A stretch of 32,551 nt of DNA from Phycisphaerae bacterium. GTDB taxonomy: Bacteria; Planctomycetota; Phycisphaerae; Phycisphaerales; Phycisphaeraceae. Under the pieces are notes generated by a model that saw only the letters and a list, made by a program, of their open reading frames with translations, was not told the DNA's origin and made no database searches. Both the position numbers and the translations under genes were made by a program. Shown piece after piece: positions 8,264 through 15,767 of the stretch (positions within the stretch are counted from its first letter, which is position 1; each line of letters opens with the position of its first letter). The stretch is from assembly GCA_030426385.1 (NCBI GenBank), contig JAUHYI010000058.1, positions 1-32,551 of the forward strand, written 5' to 3'.

Positions 8264-9493
8264 TCAACTCGTTGCTCCCACACGCAAATCCGAACGCACC
8301 ACCGTCCGCCGCGCCACGTTGTCACCACGACTCAATCCTTCCAGTATCGCCATCGCCGATGCTCCGACCCGTTCAAACCGAAGGTCGATACTCGTCATCG
8401 GCACCAGCCATTCCTTCTCACGCAATAGACACCCACAACCCACCACCGACAGATCGCCAGGCACATCGACCCCCAACTCATGTGCCGCAATCAATCCGCC
8501 CCGCGCCTGATAATCCGAGGCATATAAAATCGCATCAGGCCGATCCGCTTCATCACTATTGGCTAACAACGCACGCGTGGCTCGATGCCCATCAGCCTCG
8601 TCGTATCCCGCATGGATCATCCAATCATCACGGACCGACAACCCGCACATCATCATGCTCGACAAAAACGCGTCGCCCAACTGCCCCGTACTAAACCGCT
8701 CATCGGCCGCAGTCACCAGCGCCACCCGTTGCCGACCTCGCTCGTGCAAATGCTGCACGGCACGCAACACGCCAGGCAAATAATCCACCACCACGCACCG
8801 ACTTGCCCCATCATCCACATCGCTATACACCAACACATATGCCACCCCATCCTGCTGACATCGTTGCACCGCTCCCATACTGATTGGCGAACACATCACG
8901 ACACCATCAAGCCCACTCAAATCACCACACACACCATCGCTCGGCAACTCCTGCAACCGAACCACCCTTCCACCATCCCCTGCTCTGCTCACATCGCCTG
9001 CACCTTCACCGCGCGCCTTGCCCAGCCCCTCCACGAACGGTCGAATAAATGGATACCCATCGGTCAAACCTCGAAACAAAACCCCCACATGCTCGACCCG
9101 CCCGTCAAGCACACGCGATCGCCCCGCCAGTTTTGTTAGTTGTTTTTCACTCGCCGCCTGCACACCCAACACGGTCGTCCCACGCCCCACATGTCGCTGC
9201 ACATACCCCGCATCCACCAGCTCCCGCATCGCTCGGCGAACCGTCACTTCGCTCACGCCCCACGCCTCGCTCAGCGCCCGCTGCGGCGGCACACGGTCCC
9301 CGGCTTTGAGCACACCCGCATCCACCTGCTCAATCACCAACCGCGTAATCTGTCGATACAAACTCGGACCTCCCTGCCGTGCCAAACGCGCGCCAACACC
9401 GGCCAATTCATCACTGGCTTCCTCGGCACCAATAGCCTCTGCAGCAGGATCGCCATCTGCCCCCGCCTCAACAGCATGATATTTACGCACCAT
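8264..9493 (-). CDS. GntR-type winged helix fused to LacI-type sensor domain, transcriptional regulator
   Basis: The protein has 409 residues. After a polar leader, residues about 43-112 form a GntR winged helix (SLYRQITRLVIEQVDAGVLK, then VPPQRALSEAWGVSEVTVRR and VGRGTTVLGV). The rest, from about 130, resembles a LacI/periplasmic-binding sensor (GVLFRGLTDGYPF; GLDGVVMCSPIS; AILYASDYQARGGLIAAHE; VVGCGCLLREKEW; TSIDLRFERVG). The N-terminal 40 residues are low-complexity Ala/Glu/Gly, so the functional start could be further in. A minus-strand promoter TTGACA (9560-9555) and AATAAT (9538-9533), 16 bp apart, precedes it. Five copies of a 9-mer operator lie around it. It probably controls itself, the divergent threonine ammonia-lyase gene, and perhaps the downstream epimerase-aldolase pair. 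Confidence 0.87.
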   Translation of the reverse strand: MVRKYHAVEAGADGDPAAEAIGAEEASDELAGVGARLARQGGPSLYRQITRLVIEQVDAGVLKAGDRVPPQRALSEAWGVSEVTVRRAMRELVDAGYVQRHVGRGTTVLGVQAASEKQLTKLAGRSRVLDGRVEHVGVLFRGLTDGYPFIRPFVEGLGKARGEGAGDVSRAGDGGRVVRLQELPSDGVCGDLSGLDGVVMCSPISMGAVQRCQQDGVAYVLVYSDVDDGASRCVVVDYLPGVLRAVQHLHERGRQRVALVTAADERFSTGQLGDAFLSSMMMCGLSVRDDWMIHAGYDEADGHRATRALLANSDEADRPDAILYASDYQARGGLIAAHELGVDVPGDLSVVGCGCLLREKEWLVPMTSIDLRFERVGASAMAILEGLSRGDNVARRTVVRSDLRVGATS

Positions 9494-9499
9494 ATTACA

Positions 9500-9592
9500 A
9501 TCTCAATCCCGAAAAAGCATCTCAATTCCACCATTATTGGGGAAATTACTCAATTGTCAACCCTAATTGAGATTATTTCATGTATCTCAATT
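9500..9592. promoter_or_regulatory. Operator cluster: five copies of ATCTCAATT-like 9-mers
   Basis: Copies are at 9500-9508 (ATCTCAATC), 9519-9527 (exact), 9547-9555 (TACTCAATT), 9565-9573 (AATTGAGAT, inverted) and 9584-9592 (exact). The last two form a perfect inverted repeat with a 10-bp spacer. Start-to-start spacing is 19 bp in both outer pairs. They surround the minus-strand promoter of the regulator gene and the plus-strand TATAAT at 9599-9604, so a GntR/LacI dimer is the natural ligand. Confidence 0.7.
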
Positions 9593-9604
9593 CAATGATA
9601 TAAT
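9576..9604 (+). promoter_or_regulatory. Promoter for threonine ammonia-lyase gene
   Basis: A consensus -10 box, TATAAT (9599-9604), has a weak -35 (TTTCAT, 9576-9581) 17 bp upstream. One operator half-site lies between them. The predicted leader to the ATG at 9660 is about 50 nt. Confidence 0.5.
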
Positions 9605-9659
9605 CACCACCCCAGTCGCACGCACACTGCTTCAATCCTTCACCCATCCGGAACCATCT

Positions 9660-10892
9660 ATGCCACTCGTCACGCTCGCTGATATCCAAGCCGCCGCCAC
9701 TCGCATCGCTCCGGTCATCTATCGCTCGCCGTGCCGACACTCGGCCATCCTTTCGGAGCTCACCGGATTCCAGGTCGTCTGCAAACTCGACCTCTTCCAA
9801 CGCACCGGCTCATTTAAGGAACGCGGCGCCGCCAACGCCTTGCGACTGCTTGCTGATTTTCATCACAAAAACGACACGACCACAAACGGCGTGATCGCCG
9901 CCTCGGCAGGCAACCATGCCCTGGCACTGGCGTACCATGCCAGCCTTCTTTCCATTCCCGCAACAGTGGTCATGCCCACCACCGCGCCGCTGATTAAAAT
10001 TTCCAATTGCCGTCGCCTCGGCGCCAATGTCATTGTCCACGGCAACAGCTTCGCCGATGCTCGACAACATGCCGACCAACTCGCCGCTCAAAATGATCTC
10101 ACCTACTTACACGGCTTCGACGACCCTGCCGTCATTGCGGGCCAGGGCACCGTCGCACTCGAATTGCTCGATGACGAACCTGATCTCGATGCCATCGTTG
10201 TGCCTGTCGGCGGCGGCGGGTTGATCGCAGGCATCGCCACAGCCGTCAAGTCGATCAATTCCCACATACAAATCATCGGCGTGGAACCGCAAAATGCGAA
10301 CTGCGCTGCCGCCGCGCTTGAACACGGCGAACCGATCACCACCCCACCACAACCAACTCTTGCCGACGGCCTCGCTGTCCCACGCGTCGGCGACAACTGC
10401 TTTCCACTTATCCAACAATATGTCGATCGCATGATTACCGTTGACGAGCCCGCTATCGCTTCGGCAGTCCTTAGCCTGGTCGAGCATACTAAATTTGTGG
10501 CCGAGGGCGCTGCCGCCACCACGCTCGCCGCACTCAACACCGGCCGACTCGACGACCTCAAAAACAAACGCGTCGCACTCCTGCTCTGCGGCGGCAACAT
10601 CGACCCCAACCTGTTAACTCGCGTCATCGAACTCGGCCTCGTAGCCGACCATCGCCTCGCTCGATTCACAGTGACCATCAGCGACCGCCCGGGCGGCCTG
10701 ATGCAATTCACATCCGCCGTCGCCAAAGTCGGCGGCAATGTCCAGCAAATCACCCACGAACGCGCCTTCGCCGGAGCGGATGTCTCGCGCACTCGCATTA
10801 CATGCACCGTCGAAACACGCGGCGCGGACCACCTCGAACAACTCTGCGCCCATCTCCGGGCCTCGGGGTTCCTCGACATCACCACCCACTGA
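9660..10892 (+). CDS. ilvA: Threonine ammonia-lyase with C-terminal ACT domain
   Basis: Counted from the ATG at 9660, the protein has 410 residues. It is a PLP fold-type II enzyme. K53 in GSFKERGA is the PLP lysine, SAGNHALAL (82-90) is the substrate loop, and PVGGGGLIAG (182-191) is the phosphate-binding glycine loop. A C-terminal ACT domain (about 334-408, ARFTVTISDRPGGL) may bind an amino acid effector. The reaction is threonine to 2-oxobutanoate plus ammonia. An ATG 93 bp upstream is in frame but lies inside the operator/promoter, so I rejected it. The single ACT domain and length fit the medium catabolic/biosynthetic form, not the long double-ACT IlvA, so tdcB is an equally fair symbol. 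The esterase gene follows after 36 bp. Confidence 0.92.
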   Translation: MPLVTLADIQAAATRIAPVIYRSPCRHSAILSELTGFQVVCKLDLFQRTGSFKERGAANALRLLADFHHKNDTTTNGVIAASAGNHALALAYHASLLSIPATVVMPTTAPLIKISNCRRLGANVIVHGNSFADARQHADQLAAQNDLTYLHGFDDPAVIAGQGTVALELLDDEPDLDAIVVPVGGGGLIAGIATAVKSINSHIQIIGVEPQNANCAAAALEHGEPITTPPQPTLADGLAVPRVGDNCFPLIQQYVDRMITVDEPAIASAVLSLVEHTKFVAEGAAATTLAALNTGRLDDLKNKRVALLLCGGNIDPNLLTRVIELGLVADHRLARFTVTISDRPGGLMQFTSAVAKVGGNVQQITHERAFAGADVSRTRITCTVETRGADHLEQLCAHLRASGFLDITTH

Positions 10893-10916
10893 TTTTCCGT
10901 ACCGATCACCACTCTC

Positions 10917-10931
10917 TATAATCCGCGCATG
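10917..10931 (+). promoter_or_regulatory. TATAAT box placed for a leaderless transcript
   Basis: TATAAT at 10917-10922 ends exactly 7 nt before the A of the esterase ATG (10929), which would put transcription start on the start codon. There is no Shine-Dalgarno sequence. The -35 region is poor (TTTTCC), so the site could be chance. Confidence 0.4.
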
Positions 10932-11720
10932 CCCGACACACCCCCGCAACGCATCTGGTCTGACCCCAGCTTACCGGCCACACTCACCATTCATCCCTGC
11001 GACAAGCCCAGCGCAATTTGCGTACTCGTATTGCCCGGCGGCGGCTATGGCCATCTCGCGCCGCATGAAAACATCGTCATCGCTGAGCGTTGCAATCGCG
11101 CGGGATTTCATGCCGCAGCGCTTAACTACAGCCTTGCCCCCGACCATCATCACCCACAGATGATTCACGATGCGCAACGCGCCACACGCATGCTGCGCAC
11201 TCATGCCAACCAGTGGGGTATTGATGCTTCCAAGATTGCCGTCATAGGCTTTTCGGCAGGCGGCCATCTCGCGGCCACACTTGCCGTCCATGCCAAAACA
11301 TTCACTTGCGCCGATGATGATTTGGCGAGCACCGTATCCGCGCAGGTCGATGCGGCGGTGCTCTGTTATGCCGTCATTGATCTCATCGATCCAGCCAACG
11401 CCCATGTCGGCTCGCGGCAAAATCTGCTTGGACCCGACCGGGACCATGACAAAAAACTTGCGGACCTGCTTAGTCCCAATCGACACGTCAACGACCAGAC
11501 ACCACCCACATTTTTATGGCATACATGCGACGATCATGGCGTCCCGGTTGGCAATGCCTTCGCGTTTGCGCAAGCCTGTCGTGCCCATCGTGTCCCTTGC
11601 GAATTGCACGCCTACGAAACCGGCAAACACGGCCTCGGCCTGGCGACCGATCATCCACCAGTCAACACATGGTTCGACCTTGCCGCTAGTTTTCTACGCC
11701 GACACTTGATCACCGCATGA
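10929..11720 (+). CDS. Alpha/beta-hydrolase, acetylesterase/BD-FAE-like
   Basis: The protein has 263 residues with no signal peptide, so it is cytoplasmic. The oxyanion-hole motif is LPGGGYGHLAPHE (35-47). The nucleophile elbow is GFSAGG with S109. The acid is D201 or D202 in HTCDDHGVP, and the catalytic His is H234 in TGKHGLGL. This order and spacing match the small esterases often found with xylan or other polysaccharide operons (acetyl-xylan or carbohydrate esterase type), which remove acyl groups from imported sugars. It follows the threonine ammonia-lyase gene by 36 bp, but the two functions are not obviously linked and it may have its own leaderless promoter. Confidence 0.85.
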   Translation: MPDTPPQRIWSDPSLPATLTIHPCDKPSAICVLVLPGGGYGHLAPHENIVIAERCNRAGFHAAALNYSLAPDHHHPQMIHDAQRATRMLRTHANQWGIDASKIAVIGFSAGGHLAATLAVHAKTFTCADDDLASTVSAQVDAAVLCYAVIDLIDPANAHVGSRQNLLGPDRDHDKKLADLLSPNRHVNDQTPPTFLWHTCDDHGVPVGNAFAFAQACRAHRVPCELHAYETGKHGLGLATDHPPVNTWFDLAASFLRRHLITA

Positions 11721-11806
11721 CAGGGCCTACACAATTATCCCGTGTGTTACACACGATGAACAGCCTGTTCGTACCCCTTGATAAAACCTCGGTCAAACCA
11801 TTCCGC

Positions 11807-11900
11807 TAGAGCCACTGGCGTGATTAATCTTCACGATTTTGGTGCTCTGGACTGGCCGCTTAACGGGTGACAGCGGAGAATTTTAAAGCCAGTGGCTCTA
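11807..11900. repeat. 94-bp element with perfect 13-bp terminal inverted repeats
   Basis: TAGAGCCACTGGC (11807-11819) is the exact reverse complement of GCCAGTGGCTCTA (11888-11900). The element is bounded by TA on both sides, as expected of a TA-targeting MITE. It encodes nothing. An internal short hairpin (CCGCT ... AGCGG) is present. The right arm contains the TAG stop of the pseudopilin gene. It could instead be a long bidirectional 3'-end hairpin. Confidence 0.55.
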
Positions 11901-12728
11901 ATCGTTCACGTCGCCCCAGTCGTGGCCAATATCGTAGAACACATAACCCACTTCGGTATCCATGAACTGGTACGCATGGCCATCAGTCCAACCGATGGTG
12001 TGGTCATAGATGCGATTATTTACACGAGGCTCACCATGGGGGTTACTGTCAAATGCAACACGCTGGGAATGCGGCGTGTAACGGAAGGCCCCCGGACTCG
12101 GGAGGACATAGCCGGGAAAATACTCTGATAGCAGCGGGTGCGAATTGTGTAACTGATAGCTGCGACTTGTCCGTATCGTGGTCGAGTCTGTTTTACTTTT
12201 GGGCGAGGCAAAACCTGTGGCATAAGTGCCCGACACCGCGACATCCACACCTGGGCCCAAGTACGCATAAGGCGGCGCGTCAAACAATGATTGCGTGCCG
12301 TCGGGTTCCTGGTCATTGTTAGTCAAGTTGGCAATCTCATACCATTCACGCGGGATCGAAACCGAACAACCCAACGCTTCGTACGAAGCGGCATAGCCCA
12401 ACTCAAGTAGATAGCCACGCCAATGACTCTCAATTCCCGCATAGGCAAGCAAAGTCGATCCGAGATATTGCCCACCAAGCACGATCGGCGCCTCACCGGG
12501 CTTAATATTGAATGGATATTCGCCGCCATCGACAGCGTAGGCATTAAGCGCCACCAATGATTGCCGCATGTTGGACAAACATTTCGATCGCATGGCCGCA
12601 AGGCGCGCCTGCTTCAATGCTGGCAGAAGTAACGAGATCAACACCGCAATGATACTGATCACAACCAGCAATTCGATCATGGTGAATGCACTTTTAACGG
12701 GCTGGAATTGTTGTGACTTTAACACCAT
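11898..12728 (-). CDS. Type II secretion-like pseudopilin with prepilin cleavage/methylation motif
   Basis: The protein has 276 residues. A short basic leader ends at A14, followed by F15-T-M-I-E19 and a long hydrophobic helix ([19 protein letters not shown]). This is the prepilin-peptidase signal with Glu at position 5. The residue before the cut is Ala instead of the usual Gly. The conserved continuation ([16 protein letters not shown]) and the TDGHAYQF motif near the C-terminus match the large family of planctomycete pseudopilins. Such proteins are displayed at or near the cell surface, and individual roles are unknown. It follows the PEP-CTERM gene by 98 bp on the same strand, so both may belong to one surface cassette. 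Its stop codon lies in the inverted-repeat element. Confidence 0.88.
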   Translation of the reverse strand: MVLKSQQFQPVKSAFTMIELLVVISIIAVLISLLLPALKQARLAAMRSKCLSNMRQSLVALNAYAVDGGEYPFNIKPGEAPIVLGGQYLGSTLLAYAGIESHWRGYLLELGYAASYEALGCSVSIPREWYEIANLTNNDQEPDGTQSLFDAPPYAYLGPGVDVAVSGTYATGFASPKSKTDSTTIRTSRSYQLHNSHPLLSEYFPGYVLPSPGAFRYTPHSQRVAFDSNPHGEPRVNNRIYDHTIGWTDGHAYQFMDTEVGYVFYDIGHDWGDVND

Positions 12729-12826
12729 AACGGATCACGCCAGTCTCAGGAAATAATATCCCTGTCCCCAAAAACCAAGACCAACACACGGCATGAGTCA
12801 TCCCCGCCTGGGTTCACAGCCCGCGT

Positions 12827-14182
12827 TCACGCCATACGTTTCCCTCGGCCCAGCAGTAACAGGCTGCCCAAACCGATCAACCCCAGGCTCGCAGGTTCAG
12901 GAACCGTTTCGACCACGGCGACAACTTCGAAATACGTTCCAAAGTCAATGGCCTGAGCCATCAGCCCCGCTCCGAAATCGATCGATGCTAACAACGCGGC
13001 AGGGTCAGCAATGAACCGCAATTGGTCGGCACCGCCGCCGAGTTCGTCGCCGTCCCAACCCGTGATGGTCAGGATGCCCGCGTTAACGAGCAACGAATCG
13101 AACGTGACGATTGAATCACTGCCGTCAAAGGCCAGGACACTCGACGCGTCAAGCGTCAAGGCACCAAGCGTTTCGTCATTGTCATTGAGATTGAACGTGC
13201 CACCGGCGAGCGACATGGCCGAGGTGTCGGCGATCTGGTTGTCCAGATCCAGACGCAACGTGCCGCCGGTGATAGTGATGTTGCCGACACCAAGCGCTCC
13301 GTAGGTACCGTTTTCAACGTTGGTGCCGGTTTTACTCAGCGCGAGGACGCCAGCTTCAATCGTGGTCAAGCCCTGACTGTTGATGGCGGCAAAAGCAGAC
13401 CCGGTGACTTCCTGAGTGTAGCCGCCGCGTTTGACGAGATTGATGGTATTGGCACCGGACTGTATGAAAGAGCCATTGAATGTCACCGTACCACTAGCTC
13501 GATCGAGGGTCAGTGTTCTTTCACCTGCGCCACCTCGAACATCTGGACGAGTCGAAGTCGAAGCCAAACCCGCAATCTGCTGGTCTGCTCGTAGATCAAA
13601 ACGCGTGGCCGAGTTACCACCGGGAGATAACGAGACCAACGTACCGGTGGGCAGCGCGTTATTAACCATGATCTGGTGGGTGGCGAAGTGACCGGCCAGC
13701 CCGGTATCGCCGGTATACGTTGCCACACCACTGTACAGGAAGGTGCCATTGCCAGGCGCATTAACCGTAAGCCCATTGCTACCAGCAAGGGTTGAACTGA
13801 TGGTGTACGCCGAGGCCGTTATACCCGTAAGCGTCGCGGCACCAGTCAAGTTGATCGTACCACCGCTTAACGTCGGGCCACCCGACAAGGTGATTTCGTT
13901 GACGTTAACCGTGCCATCAACCGTCACGGTAATCGCGCCAGCAATTGACGCGATGTCCTCGCCGCCAGTTTGATTCCACACATCGGTGGCAGATGTGCCC
14001 GCCGCATCGGTGGACCAGTTGGACGTGGCCGAGGTATCCCATGTACCGGAACCGCCAAACCCGGCAGTAGCACCATCGGTGTCAAAATACAACGTCGTTG
14101 CCTGAGCCGAACCCAGCGAACCAGCCACCACGATACACGTAGTGGCCGCAGCACTTAATATTTTTTTTAAACGCAGAACCAT
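12827..14182 (-). CDS. Secreted PEP-CTERM-anchored autotransporter-strand-like protein
   Basis: From the ATG at 14182 the protein has 451 residues. That start has AGAGGAG about 8 nt upstream and is followed by a classical signal peptide (MVLRLKKILSAAATTCIVVA, cleavage after AQA at 28). The frame stays open another 89 codons upstream, but that stretch overlaps the neighbouring regulator gene and lacks sense. The mature part is Gly/Thr/Ser-rich repeated beta strands (for example ITLSGGPTLSGGTINLTG) like autotransporter-associated beta-strand repeats. The end is VPEPASLGLIGLGSLLLL followed by GRGKRMA, a PEP-CTERM sorting signal processed by an exosortase. It is probably an extracellular matrix or substrate-binding protein induced with the neighbouring sugar genes. 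There is no catalytic motif. Confidence 0.88.
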   Translation of the reverse strand: MVLRLKKILSAAATTCIVVAGSLGSAQATTLYFDTDGATAGFGGSGTWDTSATSNWSTDAAGTSATDVWNQTGGEDIASIAGAITVTVDGTVNVNEITLSGGPTLSGGTINLTGAATLTGITASAYTISSTLAGSNGLTVNAPGNGTFLYSGVATYTGDTGLAGHFATHQIMVNNALPTGTLVSLSPGGNSATRFDLRADQQIAGLASTSTRPDVRGGAGERTLTLDRASGTVTFNGSFIQSGANTINLVKRGGYTQEVTGSAFAAINSQGLTTIEAGVLALSKTGTNVENGTYGALGVGNITITGGTLRLDLDNQIADTSAMSLAGGTFNLNDNDETLGALTLDASSVLAFDGSDSIVTFDSLLVNAGILTITGWDGDELGGGADQLRFIADPAALLASIDFGAGLMAQAIDFGTYFEVVAVVETVPEPASLGLIGLGSLLLLGRGKRMA

Positions 14183-14303
14183 CAAACGTCTCCTCTCAAA
14201 AAGGGCATACAACGGAGTTATTGAAATTTCAAAACCTGCAACACACAGAAAACACAAATCGCACAAACACGTAAGACAACTCAAAAACCGTAGCCAGAAC
14301 CCA

Positions 14304-15476
14304 CTATCCCGCGAACACAGGCGCCACCTCATGGGTTGCGTTCGCATTGAATGCCGTAGCCAATTCCGATTCAAAAACCGGTGGAATTGCCGTACAAGAA
14401 TTGAACGCCGCAACATCTGTATTGGCATCGGCGCTACGTTGCTGCTCAATCAAATCCATGCAGGTGCCCAACACATGCACCATGTCGAAGCCAATGCGCG
14501 TAATCGGCAAGCCGGTTAAACGTGGTGATGGAAAGTTAGCCAGACTGACCACTTCAACATCCCGAGGCATACGCACATCCGAGCGCAACAAACCAGCCAA
14601 CACGTGCTCGACCAGGTGATCGTCATGCACCACGATGGCGTCGGGCCGCTTGTCGCCATCCAGATCGAACCAAAGCTGAACAATGCGCGACGCTGCTCGT
14701 AACGGCGTGGATTCACTGCTGGGTACGAACTGTATCCAAGTGTCGCGTACTTCATTGCCGATGCTGCGCAACTGCTGGCCAATCTGTTCATATGACTCTT
14801 TATGAGCGGCATCAACATAAAGATGTGCGATGCGCTGTCGGCCCTGGTCGAGTAAATGTTGAACCGCCACACGGGCAAAGGAATTCACATCCGCCCATAC
14901 CGATGGACAACCAAAACTTGATTTCGCAGAGAACACGACACGTTGAATATTGGGATCCGAGACGATCGGCGTGTTACTCACCACTTCCCAACCAGTGGCC
15001 AAAACAACACCACCCACACGATGATGAGCAATGTCATCCAGCAAGCGACGCATATCATTAGGCTGCGACATGTCCGCCAACTTGACCGGGACTTCATAAG
15101 GCGAGATCCGAAGCTGTCGTTGCTCGCCGACGATTTCAGCCGCCTGAAGCAATGCCGCCGAATGCAATGAGTGCAACGAATGCGACACGGACGAGGCAAC
15201 CACCAACGCGACATTGTTCAAATGTGGCGGCGAATCCGACACAAACGAACCGCTCGACCCGCGTGTCTCAACAAAACCATCCTTGATTAACTGGTTGAAT
15301 GCTGCTTGCACCGTGGTGTGGCAGGAATCCATCTTGCGAATCAACTCTGCACGGGTCGGCATCCGATCGCCGGGCTTGATCCGACCCTGCACGATCTGGC
15401 TTCGTAATTTGGCCAAAAGGTCACTACTGCGAGGCCGAACGCGAAACGAAGATGTTGGTTTGCCCTTGTTTTTCAT
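14304..15476 (-). CDS. GntR-type winged helix fused to LacI-type sensor domain, transcriptional regulator
   Basis: The protein has 390 residues. Residues about 15-80 form the winged helix (DLLAKLRSQIVQGRIKPGDR, MPTRAELIRKMDSCHTTVQA, FNQLIKDGFVETRGSSGSFV). From about 88 it is a periplasmic-binding-like ligand domain (NNVALVVASSVSHSLHSLHS; GGVVLATGW; AVQHLLDQGRQRIAHLYVDA; DAIVVHDDHLVEHVLAGLL; ITRIGFDMVHVLG). The region upstream has a TATAAC box 4 nt short of placing transcription start at the ATG, and no Shine-Dalgarno sequence. It is divergent from the propeller gene and 121 bp upstream of the PEP-CTERM gene, so all three are likely under its control. The inducer is unknown; a sugar or oligosaccharide is the family expectation. 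Confidence 0.87.
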   Translation of the reverse strand: MKNKGKPTSSFRVRPRSSDLLAKLRSQIVQGRIKPGDRMPTRAELIRKMDSCHTTVQAAFNQLIKDGFVETRGSSGSFVSDSPPHLNNVALVVASSVSHSLHSLHSAALLQAAEIVGEQRQLRISPYEVPVKLADMSQPNDMRRLLDDIAHHRVGGVVLATGWEVVSNTPIVSDPNIQRVVFSAKSSFGCPSVWADVNSFARVAVQHLLDQGRQRIAHLYVDAAHKESYEQIGQQLRSIGNEVRDTWIQFVPSSESTPLRAASRIVQLWFDLDGDKRPDAIVVHDDHLVEHVLAGLLRSDVRMPRDVEVVSLANFPSPRLTGLPITRIGFDMVHVLGTCMDLIEQQRSADANTDVAAFNSCTAIPPVFESELATAFNANATHEVAPVFAG

Positions 15477-15486
15477 AGCAAAAAAA

Positions 15487-15518
15487 GTTATAATTCGGAT
15501 TTACAATTCCTTAATCCG
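15487..15518 (-). promoter_or_regulatory. Promoter/operator for the second GntR/LacI gene
   Basis: A TATAAC -10 box on the minus strand (plus-strand GTTATA, 15487-15492) is followed upstream by an inverted repeat CGGATT (15496-15501) / AATCCG (15513-15518) with an 11-bp spacer. That position is suited to autorepression. Confidence 0.45.
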
Positions 15519-15603
15519 GTTAAATCATAAACTAAACAAATTAAAAGTCAAGCCAAAATGCAATCAGGCCACACCACCAAAACCACAAACATCGCAAACA
15601 CAT

Positions 15604-15633
15604 TTGTTTAAACAACTTAGGTGCAACACCTAA
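15604..15633. promoter_or_regulatory. Adjacent palindromic operators between regulator and propeller gene
   Basis: TTGTTTAAACAA (15604-15615) is a perfect 12-bp palindrome. One base later, TTAGGTGCAACACCTAA (15617-15633) has perfect 7-bp arms around CAA. They lie in the 291-bp divergent spacer (15477-15767), which holds no gene. They are candidate binding sites for the adjacent GntR/LacI protein. Confidence 0.55.
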
Positions 15634-15767
15634 AAACACCTCACGATCAACGCCCAGCCCTCCGAACTCGCTCACCCACAAAAAAAATACACCCACATAC
15701 CTACGAAACCTCATTTTCGGCAATAGTTTTCCACATAAAATGAAGGTTCCACCGAAAGGCCCATTCC

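Noticed and set aside
9567..9659. 31-codon extension of threonine ammonia-lyase
   Set aside because: It would place the start inside the operator and upstream of the TATAAT box.
14183..14449. 89-codon N-terminal extension of the PEP-CTERM protein
   Set aside because: It overlaps the regulator gene, has no family sense, and the internal ATG has a strong Shine-Dalgarno sequence and a signal peptide.
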